A DNA stretch of 64,000 bases, from the NCBI GenBank assembly GCA_027924645.1, contig BSBN01000809.1, positions 41,260,001 through 41,324,000 of the forward strand. Reading direction: 5' to 3'. Both the position numbers and the translations under genes were made by a program. Positions 1 to 12,735 of this stretch are shown here, piece after piece. The notes beneath the pieces were generated by a model, which was not told the DNA's origin, did no database searches, and saw only the letters and a list, made by a program, of their open reading frames with translations. The first letter of the stretch is position 1; the number at the start of each line of letters is the position of its first letter. This DNA is from Cunninghamia lanceolata. Its lineage: Eukaryota; Streptophyta; Pinopsida; Cupressales; Cupressaceae.

Positions 1-91
1 CGACCCGATATCTTCTCTGACCTATTGACATACAGACTAGAAGCATTTACATACTATCCTACCAAACAAAGAAACACAAGAAACAGTGACA

Positions 92-676
92 TTACTCCTC
101 ATCTAGAATTACTAGGTTTTCCTGCCCTTCGTTGCCATTGGGACCTTCGAGCCCTTCCTCTGCAAGGTAGGTCTGAAGCCACGCTGAGCCATCATCTGGC
201 ACCATCTTTAGGATTTGTTTCAAGAATCGAATTCCCCTCGTGGCTGCAACACAGAACCTCGGCAGCAGGCTTGGATCACTGCAAAAGACCACCAGGTACC
301 TCTCAGGTGACCGTCCCTGTCTTTTGATTACATAGTAATCTCCAGGCAAGGGAATACCTCTACCTTCCTCATAGTTGGCTAAAACATCCTCCAGCCCTCC
401 CAAGAATTTGCTCCAAATCAGCTTCCTGCACAACCCCCGGGCTATCTCTTTAGACTCCCATGCCTCCAAAAGCACCGCCAAAAACATGGCCGCCATGTCA
501 GAGTTAACCCTATGCCTATGGAAGGAGCAGAGAAAAGCTTCTCCAAGCACCATCTTGACTGCGTGCAGAATTAACCCATTTTTAGACTTAAACACCCCAC
601 TCAACCGCCTCTCCAACACCACTCCCACAAACGCCACCTGCCTCATCGAACATTCAAGAATTATCAGCGTGCCCAT
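92..676 (-). CDS. Unrecognised 194-aa open frame
   Basis: A minus-strand frame of 194 codons with an ATG and no internal stop. That is long for this AT-rich DNA, and the local GC is higher than in the flank beyond 1.3 kb. I do not recognise the protein. It has a hydrophobic/charged mix, a stretch reading DYYVIKRQGRSPERYLVVF near residue 110, and an acidic C-terminus. No signal peptide or clear membrane segment is visible. It lies just downstream, on the same strand, of a LINE RNase H remnant but in its own frame after stops, so it may be part of the same retroelement, a gene fragment, or chance. The start codon is the first ATG after an in-frame TGA. Confidence 0.25.
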   Translation of the reverse strand: MGTLIILECSMRQVAFVGVVLERRLSGVFKSKNGLILHAVKMVLGEAFLCSFHRHRVNSDMAAMFLAVLLEAWESKEIARGLCRKLIWSKFLGGLEDVLANYEEGRGIPLPGDYYVIKRQGRSPERYLVVFCSDPSLLPRFCVAATRGIRFLKQILKMVPDDGSAWLQTYLAEEGLEGPNGNEGQENLVILDEE

Positions 677-818
677 CTCTGAGTTGAGATTACTGCCACC
701 GACTCACAAACTTCTATGCATTCATTCCATCGCCCCCTGATGGGATTAAATGGCTCGACCGCAACATTCTCATGCTTATCATTATTGGATGGACATGTTT
801 CTTCATCCAAAGTCATCA

Positions 819-1262
819 TGAAACATTAAGGGAATTAGTCCTAGTCACATGCTTGGCTAACTCGTCTACCTCATCGTTCCCTTCTCTATAGACATGTGAG
901 ACTTTATACTCCTCAAGTTCCCCAAGTAGTTATGAGATGGGATTTAACCACTGCCTTAACTTCCAATTAGGGGTCCACCCTGATCTAATTGCATTAATTA
1001 TGATTAATGGATCTCCATCCAAATGCACTCTATTTAAATTCAAATTCCTTGCACTCTGCAGGCCCATTAATGCTGCTTTGAACTCAACTTCGTTATTGGT
1101 TCCAATTCCCAGGGGGACTGATTTTTTGTCTAAGATTCACCCTTCGTGATCTCTGATAATGCTTCTAGCTCCACATTCTCTCGAGTTCTCGCTTACCGCC
1201 CAGTCAAAATTAACCTTATACCATCCCACCTTTGGAGCCTCCCATTGCACATTTTTTCTATC
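819..1262 (-). pseudogene. LINE-type RNase H domain remnant (RVT_3 family)
   Basis: Minus-strand translation gives a plant LINE RNase H-like domain: a WYKVNFD start with the first catalytic Asp, an IIRDHEG strand, NEVEFKAALMGL with the catalytic Glu, HLDGDPLIIINAI with the next Asp, and REGNDEVDELAK near the end. RVT_3 domains of this kind sit at the C-terminus of plant L1-like ORF2 proteins. The frame carries at least two stops (after DHEG and after NPIS), and the usual Gly after the first Asp is Trp. The preceding reverse transcriptase would lie at higher coordinates but I see none, so the copy is truncated. It could also be a free RNase H-like gene fragment. Confidence 0.65.
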
Positions 1263-1313
1263 AACCTTCACGGGACCAATCCCCGGAGCCCCATGAACAG
1301 GGGGAATATTTTT

Positions 1314-3150
1314 TACTATAAATATTATTTAATATTTATTAAATATAAATACTTAATAAACATTTAAAAATGTAAATGTTAATATCCATATTATCAATCA
1401 TAATATTTTATTATTAACATATATCAATTGTTTTTTCAATATAAATTATTATTAATGTGTTCTTTTATCCTTTTGGGCTTATAATAACTAATTACACTAT
1501 TAACTATATCTTGTAGGATTCATTTTTTTTTTGTAATTATTTCTTTATGCACTTATTAGTGTTTTTTTGGGTCCCTATCTTTTAACCCCTCTTCCCTTTT
1601 TTTATTTAATCCTAGGTTGAAGTCTATCATTCATTTTTTTCATCCTGATATATTATGGAGTATGATCTAAAACGTTAATACAAAAAAATAAAAGAGTATG
1701 TGCATAAATATGAGAGGTCAAAAAAATGTTTTGGAAGAGAAATAGAAGGTAATATGCCAGCATTAAAGCTCAAGAATGTTATAAACATGAGTGCATTGAG
1801 GCTTGGGTAATCTGAGCCTAAACACACTTGTGTTGTAACGTGAGCACACTATGACTAATTAAAAACAAAAATAAAAGTGTAGACTTTGCAACGCCTTTCC
1901 TTCCATACAAATAGAAAAATACAAGTAGAGAACAAAACAAACACATGTGATAGTGAATCAATGCCCATTAACAATGCCTTGATGTTGAACAAGTAATTTC
2001 ATATCACTTTTTCTAGATTTAGCTAAAGATTAAATATTTTTTTCTTAAATTGGTTATAAATCATTAACTTGTTCTTTTTAGTTAATCAAAACCCTCCTCT
2101 AGCTAAAAAATCCTCCTCCTCTGCCTCAAAATCCTCCTTCACCTAACAAGGGCATAATTAACAAAAACCCCCTTAAACTCCTACAATTCCCATCCATCCT
2201 CCAAAAACACAACAAAATATTAGAGGACAAAACAAAAATAATAAAATTGAGCTTGAAATGTTGATAGAAACCTTAAGAAATCTTAATAAAGTTATGCAAT
2301 TTAGTATATTTCCTATTGAATTTTAGAATTAAATATATTAATCAATTACAGATGAAAATTAATGAAAATTTTATATATCTATTATAAAATTTTAGGGTCA
2401 ATCAATTCATCCTACATCCCATAACACCACTTCATCACATATTTCTACAAGCCTAAAAACTCCTCAAGTTTATTTATAAAAAAAAAAGTAAATATATTAG
2501 GTGTTAATTTGTTTTTCATATAGAAATATTGATCTTAAAATGACAATTTGGTGTTGAATAGGTGGATGTTGGACTTTCAATATCTAAACACGTGGGTTGT
2601 AGCGATCATTCCCATAGTTTTACTAAGGTAAGTTTTAGTATTTTTAGTCATCATGTTATGTACTATATTTTTGTACGTTTCATTATTTTGGTCAGATAAC
2701 CTTGTTCTTGTTTAGTTGATCACTTCATTAGAGACTCCTTCACATCTTCATGGATCATTAGAGATGGGCATTGATGTAGTAGTATTGTCTTCTATGCCTC
2801 ATACACAAGTATGAGAGCTAGTAATGTAAATATAATTATGAATGTCTTGTATTAACATTCATCTTTACGAGCTATACTACTTCATGCTTACCACTGGAGG
2901 AGGTGAGAACTCTAGTTCTTGCACCTTCCTAGCAAAGGATTATTTAGAGGGATTATAAGATTATGGTAAGTGATAATTTACTTGTCATTTTATATGTCAT
3001 GTTTTTATACTAATGTGTATCTTATTTAATTGTATTGAAAGGTGGAGCCTACAAGCTAGTTATGAGGGTAGGAGGTTTGATCAATGAGGGGTAGCTATCA
3101 ATTATGAGAGTGGTTCTTCATCTTCTCGATGAGGCAAGAGTCATCAATTG
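1314..3150. other. AT-rich stretch, no gene seen
   Basis: Long runs of A and T, stops in all frames, no LTR ends or domains recognised. Near 2560-3150 the base composition is more even and short genic-looking phrases occur, but no frame holds together. Confidence 0.5.
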
Positions 3151-3154
3151 TTTA

Positions 3155-4003
3155 TGTTAGACACACACAAATACTGAGAGGGGGGAGTGAATCAGTATTC
3201 TAATGATTTTTAATTTCAACAACTTCAACTTCTCTGGAGCAGATTAAACCTTAAGCATCACAATATCAACATGAAAGAACAACACAATGCACATCAACAC
3301 ATAACACCATATATATGTGGAAAACCCTAGAAGGGAAAACCCGCAGTGAGAATTAACTCACAATATATGAAGCTCAAATAATAACTTTGTTTTAGGGGCT
3401 TTAACCCAAGGAAGTTGCTACTCCCTAAGTAACTTTGATTTAGGGTCACTCCCAAGGAAGCTTCTACTCCTTGATGACTTTGTTTTAGGGTCACTCCCAA
3501 GGAAACAACTACTCCCTAAAATGAGAACACAATTACAAACGATTTCAGTATGACAATCTTTCTACTATCTGAAAACTGAAATTAAAACTCACACTTTTGA
3601 TGATTGCACTTCTGTCTCTTCACACTTTCTTCTAAAGATCTGATCAGTCAGGCACACTCTATACTTGATCACTATCACAAATATGTCTTTAAGATGAATC
3701 TAGACAACTTCAACAACTTCTTCTCTTTCTCCTTTAGTTGCACATCAATAATGCATTTATTTTGCTTTTTATTTGCTTGTGAACCTTTTCAATCAACTTG
3801 CAATCACACCCTCCTCACTCAATTTGATTCACTATTATATATGATATTACATTGATTACATAGCTTGTCAGCCAGATACAATATGAAAAATACATTTACA
3901 AGTCGGTCTGATAGCACACAATATGAAACGTGCTTAAACTCTTTCTTATAGAATGCATTAGATCATTCTTTTTCCTCAATGTTGTATGTAAGGTGTTCCA
4001 TCA
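3155..4003 (-). mobile_element. Copia-type LTR-like sequence
   Basis: It begins TGTTAGACACACAC followed by a block that, read on the minus strand, is the G-poor/C-rich end common in copia LTRs (GATTCACTCCCCCC). It ends in ...TTCCATCA against the Helitron-type helicase. A TG...CA span of about 850 bp with no coding frame suggests a solo LTR read on the minus strand. The 5-bp flanks do not match (GTTTA versus CATAC), so the limits are uncertain or one end is lost. Confidence 0.4.
3384..3523. repeat. Three tandem copies of a 45-48 bp unit
   Basis: Units start at about 3384, 3432 and 3477. Each has ACTTTG, TTTAGGG, CCCAAGGAAG and CTACTCC in the same order. They lie inside the copia-type LTR-like sequence. 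Confidence 0.8.
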
Positions 4004-5290
4004 CATACAATTGGATGATGATGGTTCATCTAAAATAAGCTTTGTCTATGCATTTATGAAACACCCCATTCATTTTGATTATTTAGATGTATAATAGAAG
4101 CTATAATAAGTTGGTCATTTTGCACTATAAACATGAACAATGGAAAGTGTGTAATGTACCAACAATTGTTAGTCTAACCCAAATATTAATCAATTCCACA
4201 TATCGATTAACCTGAGTATGATTATTTCTATTGGAGTAAGTTGTTATTGTATAAAACATTTGATGACATCAAAATTGACATTGAAATGGAATGTGAAGAC
4301 CTTATTTCCAACAAGGAGATCATTAAAAATATATACCATCCATGGAATTTAGATTGTTTAACCAATTTCAAAAATTAATAATGTTGATGATGTCAAGCTT
4401 GAAGAGCATGTTACTAATAACAATGCAAAAATGGACAAGTGACAAGTTTTGTCTAGGTTGGTTCCAAGACAAGATATATAGTTATTTGATATTCAACTAT
4501 TTAGACAATGTGACTTTGACACGAAGTATATAACTACAACCAATTTTAATTACCAGATGATTTACACCAAACAACAATGCATTTTATAGAATCAAGCCAA
4601 TTGGAAAGCCTAGTTCAAAGTGAATTCCATAATTCACACACTATTCCAAGTAACTTTTGTGAAAAACAATGCATCACATTTAACACAATCATGGAACACA
4701 ATGAATTGCATGGTATTTGTGAACCTCTCAAGATGATCATCCAAGGAATTATTGGAACAAGGAAATCCTATCTTATTAATTATATTAAGTGTGTAATGCA
4801 TAGTAAGTCAATCAATGGTAAAAAGCCCCTTATTAATCCTTGCACCAACAAAAATCATTGCTTTCGACATATGTGTAACTACATTTCACACATCCTTGAA
4901 GATGCCTATTAAAAATACATGACCTTTAAGTGGGCAATAGTTAACTACTCTATCGAAGGAGTTAAAGCATGATCAATATATTTTGATTGATGAAATGAGT
5001 GTTATAGGCTCCGAGATATTTATTAATATCAAAAATCACTTGAAACAAGTGTTTCTATCACATGGTACAAAATATATTGGTGAAAGGTCAATTATCCTTG
5101 TTGGTGATCTCACCCAATTACCTCCTATGAAGGGCATACCATTGTATGCAAGTATATATTCCACTTAGTTGTTTTACATCATATGCAATTTCTACTTTAC
5201 ATGTCAAAAATTAAATAGTGTCTATTGTAACTACATATTTTTTTACATGTGCACCTTCTATTCTAGTTGGTTACACTTGTAACACATGGT
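4004..5290 (+). pseudogene. Helitron-type Pif1 helicase, N-terminal part (broken)
   Basis: Plus-strand translation across several frames gives a Pif1-like helicase. From about 4577 it reads a helicase lead-in, then a damaged Walker A (GIIGTRKS at 4745-4768, where GTAGTGKS is usual), a frameshift into LAPTKIIAF (normally LAPTGVAAF) near 4840, Walker B ILIDEMSVIG at about 4977-5006, and GDLTQLPP at about 5103-5126. The region before 4577 matches the spacer upstream of helicase in RepHel-type proteins and is repeated at 63.15-63.88 kb. Many stops and shifts show it is dead. The gene is cut at 5295 by an LTR retrotransposon and resumes at 14146. No Helitron ends (TC...CTRR with hairpin) were identified, so the parent element is inferred from the protein type. 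Confidence 0.75.
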
Positions 5291-5295
5291 AAAAC

Positions 5296-6398
5296 TGATG
5301 CAGAGAAAGAAATAGACTTGATTCACGTGACAGCCTTCATAAATTGATTCATCTCAAACAATGATTAAATGCATTCTAGATCACATTAGAAACATTGCCA
5401 TGACAGCCTAATGTGCATTCAACAAGGGAAAACCAACATGATGCATGAGTTCCTTGGTATTTCAGTCTTCTTACAACATGTTCTATTAATTCCCAACCAA
5501 TCATGTTCACACAAAGTATAGATCTTATCAAACCTTCATGGAACTAGGGTTTTAGGACTGTTTTCTTGCAAAAGAGAGCATACTGTCATTAGTTCTTCAC
5601 ACATGCAAACTTTTAAGGCTTGAGCCCAAAAGGGTTTTTAGATCTCCTTAAAACAAAACTTTCGACCAATTTTCATGACTTTTTGATGGTTAGAATCAAA
5701 GATATGAAATATTCTAGTTCGCTGGAAACCCCAGGCAAGGTTTAGACCTGTTGTTAGTAAAAATGCCATAACTCACACAAAACTCAATAAAATTGATTCA
5801 AACAAAAATCATTCATATCTTAAAACATATGGCTAACTTTCCCAATTGGTTTTAGGCCTCCATTATTCCATACATGTCCGTACTAACATGTTTTTAGAAC
5901 TTGTAGAAAAATAAACTTTATAGACCTATCAAGACGAAAAATGACATAACTTTCACAAAACCCAATGAAAATTCACCAAACTAATTGAATTTGAAAGATA
6001 ACTATTTTCTCTAACTTTTCCAACTATTTTTGGGACCATACCTATCTATACCAATCCATACCATTTGAATATGCAAATGAGGTATATTTTATTCCAACTT
6101 CTCTCCCACCTTCTCCAACCTTCTCCAACCCTTGTGTTCATGTTTACATGACATATTTATATAATTACATCCATTTCTATCACCCAAAACTACTTCCTAA
6201 CTTACCAAACCAACTTTGCAACTTTTTGACAACTTTTACATTTTTTGCAACTTTTGACTCTAAAATATTACATAATAGATTTAAATGACTCCAAATGGTC
6301 TTAGATGACCTTATTGACACCAAACAAATTAAAACTCAAAGATTAGCACATGACAACAATTTGCATCAAAAAGAGTGCATCAAGATGCCCCTGCATCA
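5296..6398 (-). repeat. 3' LTR (left) of the non-autonomous element
   Basis: An intact 1103-bp copy, TGATGCAG...CTGCATCA. The right LTR aligns to it in three pieces: 7405-7696, about 9018-9840 and about 14086-14140. Confidence 0.85.
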
Positions 6399-6602
6399 TA
6401 CTCCCCAGGAAAAAGAAATTTGAGTTCCATCTCAAATGATAGTCGGTGTTTCTCTTGCTTCTTCCAATTGTGCTACATGATTAACTGTTCTCTAGCCTCC
6501 TCTTGACCCTTCCCATTCTTGGTTTGATCTGCTCCCTGATTCTTGGTCTTCACTCTTTTGTTTCGTGCTTGTTTTTTGGACCTCCTCCTGATGATCTTCT
6601 TC

Positions 6603-7073
6603 TCAACTACAAGACTCCAAAATTATGTCTCCTTCATATGCCTCATTACTGCTGTCCATTTTTTTATCCTCATCATTCTCTCCTTGGGCTGCACCTATAC
6701 AAACATTATCAGTAACATGCATTAGATAAAAACCATGAGGCCAATTTACCTCTTCACTATCTCCTAGTGCTTGTTGTTTTGGTTCTTCCTTGATCTCAAC
6801 TATACCCATCTTGTCAACTATCTGATCATCACCAACCTGTTGGTTTATTGGATGTATCTCTTTCCAATGGACCTTTGCATTTATGTCTACTTGAGAACAT
6901 TGCTCTTCCACGATTTCTACACTTGCTCGAAAACACTCTTGATCTTTCTTCATGTCCATGACAATGAATGTCTCTTCTTCCTTTGTTTCATTTTCTCTTT
7001 TCAAAGTAACCATTTGTTGTCTTCTTCTTTTATGAATAACCATTTGTATGGGCCACTTCACCTTCTTTCTCAT
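6603..7073 (-). CDS. Lys/Glu-rich 156-aa frame inside the non-autonomous element
   Basis: The only sizeable frame in the 1-kb internal region, on the same strand as the element. It starts with a basic stretch (MRKKVKWPIQ, then HKRRRQQ) and becomes acidic and charged. There is no CCHC knuckle or known gag core. It might be a remnant of a gag-like or host-derived protein, or chance. The function is unknown. Confidence 0.3.
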   Translation of the reverse strand: MRKKVKWPIQMVIHKRRRQQMVTLKRENETKEEETFIVMDMKKDQECFRASVEIVEEQCSQVDINAKVHWKEIHPINQQVGDDQIVDKMGIVEIKEEPKQQALGDSEEVNWPHGFYLMHVTDNVCIGAAQGENDEDKKMDSSNEAYEGDIILESCS

Positions 7074-7404
7074 TGGCCAATGCCAAACATTTGCTTGAGA
7101 TGCTTTCTCAAGACACTACTGCAATACAAGCTCAATACGTTTTTCAAACTCTCCCATTGTCCTATCAAATTCTGCAACTAGGCTTATCCTGTTGTCTTTC
7201 ATCTTCCCCTTCTGAGTTTGCTGCTACATCTTGCTATCTCTTCTCTTTTCTTGGATTCTTCTTGTGATACCTCACCTAGGTTTTCTTTCCTTTTCCTCAC
7301 TACCTAGTCTTTTGGCATCCAAGTTCTTCACTTCAACCTATCAAAACAATACAAAAACTTCCAAAACTTTCTTTGCCCAGATCTTTGGGCTTTGATACCA
7401 AAAA

Positions 7405-9840
7405 TGATGCAGAGAAAGAAATAGATTTGATTCACTTGACAACTTTCATAAACTAATTCATCTCAAACAATCATTAAATGCATTTTAGATCACATTGGAA
7501 ACATTGCCATGGCAGTCTAATGTGCATTCAATAAGGGAAAACCAACATGATGCATGAGTTCCTTGGTATTTCAGTCTTCTTACAACATGTTCTATTGATT
7601 CCCAACCAATCATGTTCACACAAAGTATAGATCTTATCAAACCCTCATGGAACTAGGGTTTTAAGACTGTTTTCTTGCAAAAGAGAGCATACTGTCTGAT
7701 ACAGAGCAAGGGTTAATAGCTCTAGATAGACTCAATCAAATCACTTATAAAGTTTTGACTCACCAAATTACGGGTCATCCTTCACAACTGCTCCTAATCC
7801 CTTATAGCCCTTCTCAGAGGCTTTTTCTAGTATAACTTGTAAAATACTCCTCCAACCCACAAACAGATTAGCTTTTTAGATACCCATTATGAAGTTCTTC
7901 AACATATCAGGAAATGAGATATGGTTGTTTTGAAACATCTCAGCCTAAAATTGATTGTTCCCTGTTTTCTAAGCCCAATTAGCCCACTTTTCCAAAGCAA
8001 GTCTCTAAAATCCTTCACCCAAACTTCCAAAACCTATTCCATCACTCTTCTCAGGTCACCAATAGACATAATCAATAGTTTTTGGCCAATGAAAGGCCTC
8101 CCACATCACCTAACCACTATGCACTTGCTCTAGGCCTGTTTTAGGCTGGTTTCAATGAGGGTTTATTGAAAATATTCATTCCACACCCTGCCACACCTTG
8201 CCAATGGTTCAAACAACTTGTATTGGGCCTACACATGCTCAATCCATCAATTGGAGTGGTCCACCAATGATATTTTGCTAAACCCTACCTTCTAACCATC
8301 AAATTTGCTCAAACTTGAAGGCTCTGCCAGCCTAGGACATCACCACACGTGCCTCAAATTCACCCCCCTACTCATGCCAACTATGTCAAAGGGAAATCTA
8401 GTCCTACATGTGCCATTCCACCAACATACAGTACTTTTCATAGGGTGGAATGGCCTAGTCATTCATTTTTTAACCCTCAAACCCTTAGAATAGGGTTACA
8501 AACTAGTCCTCAGAAAGACCTTAATAAAATGTTTTAAACTTGATGATTTCCAACCAAAGAAGAACCAAAAGGAAGTTAACTCTGTTGTCCACAAGATTCA
8601 CTACATTGGAGATCAAGAACAAACAGTACGAGGCCGTACAATGGCCTGAAACAGTAAATTACACAGGGAAAATACAGAAAATCAAAGATATCTTATTATT
8701 TTTCATTTCAAAATCAACCTCAGCAATGTGAACTTGAAATTCACAATTATATTTAACCATTTACAATTCCAACCAACTAAAAACCAATGGTCACACCTAC
8801 CTTTTGATTGGCTTGACTGTTCAACTTCCATGTTTTGTATGTCATTTTACATCACTTTTGACAATATTGTAACATTTACAAAAATGAACCCCTAAATGAC
8901 TTAAGACACCAAATATGGTCTACTATGACCTTATTCACTTGACAAAAGACTTAACACACCAAATTTTTTCACAAGACCTTATTTACATGATTGGACTGAC
9001 ATGGTGCCCCTGCACCATTGTCGTTAATTCTTCACACATGCAATCTTTTAAAGGATTGAGCCCAAAAGGGTTTTTATATCTCCTTAAAATAGAACTTTCC
9101 ACCAATTTTCATGACTTCTTGATGGTTGGAATCAAAGATATGAAATATTCTAGTTTGCTGGAAACCCTAGGCAGGATTTAGACCTGTTGTTAGTAAAAAT
9201 GTCACAACTCACACAAAACTCAATAAAATTGATTCAAACAAAAAGAATTCATCTCTTAAAACATAGGGATATCTTTCCCAATTGGTTTTAGGCCTCCATA
9301 ATTCTATACATGTCCATACTAACATATTTTCAAACTGCAAACTTTCAGAAAAATAAACTTTACAAACCTATCAAGACGAAAAATGGCATAACTTTCACAA
9401 AACCCAATGAAAATTCACCAAACCAATTGAATTTGAAAGATAACTATTTCCTCTAACTTTTCCAATCAATTTCAGGACCATACCTATCCATACCATGTGA
9501 ATTACAGTCGTTGTTCACAGAAAAACATAGATTTGAACATGCAAAATGAGGTATACTTTATTCCAACTTCTCTTCCACCTTCTCCAACCTTATCCAAACA
9601 TTGTGTTCATATTTACATGACATATTTATATAACTACATCCATTTCCATCACCCAAAACTACTTCCTAACTTTCCAAACCAACTTTGTAACTTTTTGACA
9701 ACTTTGACAACTTTTGCATTTTTTACAACTTTTGACTCCAAAACATTACATAATGGATTTAAATGACTCCAAATGACTCCAAATGGTCTTATATGACCTT
9801 ATTGACACCAAAAAAATCAAAACTCAAAGCTTAGCACATG
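7405..9840 (-). repeat. 5' LTR (right) of the non-autonomous element, interrupted
   Basis: LTR sequence runs 7405-7696, is broken by a solo LTR, resumes at 9018, and is broken again at 9840. The last 46 bp or so lie at about 14095-14140. The adjoining words match the left LTR exactly on either side of each break, for example GCATACTGTC | ATTAGTTC in the intact copy. Confidence 0.8.
7697..9017. mobile_element. Solo LTR, related TGATACAG...GCACCA family
   Basis: A 1321-bp span starting TGATACAG and ending CCCCTGCACCA, inserted in the right LTR of the surrounding element. The flanks CTGTC (7692-7696) and TTGTC (9018-9022) match at 4 of 5 bases. Its end region shares phrases with the host LTR (ATGACCTTATT, then ACACCAAA), so it is a diverged relative. 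It contains no coding frame with a recognisable domain. Confidence 0.7.
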
Positions 9841-9958
9841 TGAGGCCTACATTTTTCATTTCCGTTCATATAACTTTTTACCTTACTATTGCTAATACTT
9901 GTTTATTTGGGGGACTGTTGATCCCAGATTTTTGAACTATTAAACATTATTATGTTAA

Positions 9959-10067
9959 AGGAAAACTAATTGGGTGATGTTAGTTAGATGTTTTCTTTAA
10001 GAGGAAACTAATTGGGTGATGTTAGTTAGATGTTTGCTTTAAGAGGAAACTAATTGGGTGATGTTAG
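9959..10067. repeat. Tandem repeat, 42-43 bp, about 2.6 copies
   Basis: Copies start at 9959, 10002 and 10044; each begins AGGAAACTAATTGGGTGATG (the first has one extra A). The third copy is partial. Confidence 0.9.
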
Positions 10068-10749
10068 AACTGTGGTATGCTTTAGAAATGTATGTATTAA
10101 ATTTGCTTCGGCTATGATATGTATATGTGGAATTAACTTTGAGGTTGAGTGTGCAGGTATTTCTAACAAAACCACAGATACTGGAGATCATTCCGCACCT
10201 TATGTTGTAATCCCTTGTGAAGCTGATTTAGTTCCACGAGGAACCAAGATCAACTCTGTGTTTGGTGCAATGTTGTAATATTGTAATATTGTCTTGCATG
10301 AGGTTGAATGGGTTAGGTCTACCCTCTTGTAAATTTGAATTATGATATGTGTTGTAAAAATTATTTTTTTAAAATTTTTATTTTATTTTTGAATTTTAAA
10401 TTTTGAAACCATTTTCTTATGTTTTAGCTTGACCTTGGGTGTCCTAACTAAGTTAAAATTGACCCTGGGTTATACCCCATGGGTCTAGGGTCACTTTTGA
10501 CTTGGGTAACCCTTGGTTAACCTCCGTATGGTCACCTTAACTTCATAGTGAAGTTAAGTGACGAATTTAGAGGTATGGAAAGGATAGGATGAGTGGGACC
10601 AACACTCAAGCCCATCCTTTCTCCATTACCAAGGCTTGAAATGACTCCATGGTCCACCAATAATGGAGGGGCTTATCTTCTTGTTCCCTCACTTTTGGTG
10701 AGAGTCCCCATGAAGTGGTGTGGTCTTTCATAAATGAGATTATTTGTTA

Positions 10750-10870
10750 AATCCCACTTGGGATAGTGGGGATATTTTTTTAATCCCACTTGGGATAGTG
10801 GGGATATTTTTTAATTCCACTTGAGATAGTGGGGTTATTTTTTTTTAATCCCACTTGGGATAGTGGAAAA
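10750..10870. repeat. Four tandem 31-34 bp units with palindromic core
   Basis: Units begin near 10750, 10782, 10813 and 10847. Each has AATCCCACTTGGGATAGTGG (one has TTCCACTTGAGATAG), and TCCC-ACTT-GGGA can fold into a short hairpin. T-runs separate the units. Confidence 0.85.
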
Positions 10871-12600
10871 ATGAGTGGGGTTATTTTATTACATATAATT
10901 AAATATTCTTAATATTTAATTAGCTAATATCCTCTATTATCCAAAAATAAATCTTTAATTCATTTTATCCTCCACTAATGGAATTGAAAATTCAGTTTGT
11001 CACAATCCACTCTTCCAAAAAAAATAAATTTTTAATTCATCCACTATGAATTTAAAATTCACAAATAATGAGAGCCCTTAATCTCAACTCTTGATCCTCA
11101 CCCTCCATTCCCTTTTCAGAAAATCTATAAATAAGACCCTTCTCTAAGCAATTAGGGGGAATAAAACTTCATTCTTGCAGGAGGGGATTTCATTCTTGCA
11201 TTCTTATCATGCCTAATTTCCCTAGAAAATCTTTTTCTGGTATCCTCATAATGTCCAATTCCTTCTCTATTCTCCTCTTCATAGCCTCATAATGCCGAAA
11301 TTATTCTAGCCATCCTATATCCTCCATTTATTGTCCCTTGCTTGTGATCATAGAGAGATTATTTTTTTGAGAAGGGAGTCTTTTCTTTTGGAGGAAGGAA
11401 ATTGGAGAGGAGATTCTAGTGGAGCTCTACATCAACTTCATCCATTAAAGGGCTTTTTAAGGTTGGATTTCATGGCTTTTCCTTTGTATTTCTATTTGTT
11501 GCATGAAGGATGTGTGAAAATTATTTATTTTGCTTATGTTGTAAATTTTGTTATTGTGGGGAAATTTTATTGGGATGTTGACAGAGCTTCTTCCACTTGG
11601 AAGACAATGCTCATCATGTGTGGGGAAGGGAAGATGTGAACCTCCTCGGGTACATTCTTGTTCTTGGAAAATGGAAGCCTTGAGGGCATTTTTATGAATT
11701 TTTGAGCAAATGGTTACAAGGCTTGAGAGCCTAATTGTGATATCCTTGAGATTTTGATTATTTGGTTGGCTTGAGGCCATGAGAAAAATTAATTTTGTTA
11801 GCTTGAGGCCATGAGAAAAGCTGTGATAAAATGTTGAGAAGAATGACACCCTTGAGTTGAATGAGTCTACTTCCCTACCCTCTTTAAGCTCACTTTAGTT
11901 GAGTTTTTGTGTTGTGAGTAAAACCATGGGTGTTGTGTGTTGTTTCTTTCTATTGTTGTGAAATAGTTTTTGGTCTATTCTGCCTTGGGTGTGTGGATGA
12001 TCTCCCTAGCTCGGGGATGACCCTCTTGCGGGTCTACAATAGGGAGGAGAGCAGCTTGTGTGGTGTTTCTTCCCTTGTGTGATATGCAGGTTTTGTGGGA
12101 GCTTATTGTGAAGCTTGGAGAAGATTATTGGATCTTAGAAAATATTTTATTTTCCTTAAGTCTTAAGGAGAGCCTGATCTTTTAATAGCTCTTTCCTTGT
12201 CGATTTTCTAGAAGGAGAAAATTATCTCCCTATTGTTGTATAAATTGTTATTTTTTTTAGTTGTGAGGAAATCCTCTGTTTTTGGGTTGATAGTTGTAAT
12301 TTTCTTATTCATTAAGTTTTACCATTTAGAAATGAGAAGAGGAAAAGAAAATTTATTTTTAAAAGGATATTAAAATTGTCTAGTTCATTCTTTTTCTACT
12401 TGCAAAGTTGTGAGTTAGTTGATGTTTTAATTAAGTTTGTGAAAGTATTATTTCTGTGTAAGCTTAGTGGAAATATAAATTTTATATTTGTTATAAGCGA
12501 AGTTGTAATTTTGCTACTATGAAAGAAATAAAATTTGGGTTGCAGTTTTGCTTTTGAAATTACCGCCACCTTGAGGGTCTCTTCCGAGGATGGGGACCTT

Positions 12601-12735
12601 TTCACTTTTACTATTCACTATTCACTTTCACTATTCACTTTTACTATTCACTTTTCACTATTTACTATTCACTATTCACTATTCACTTTTACTATTCACT
12701 ATTTACTTTTACTATTCATTTTTCACTATTCATTT
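12601..12735. repeat. TTCACTATT / TTTACTATTCAC minisatellite
   Basis: A short array of interchanging units, TTCACTATT and CACTTTTACTATT. It lies in the Mutator-like insertion. Confidence 0.9.
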
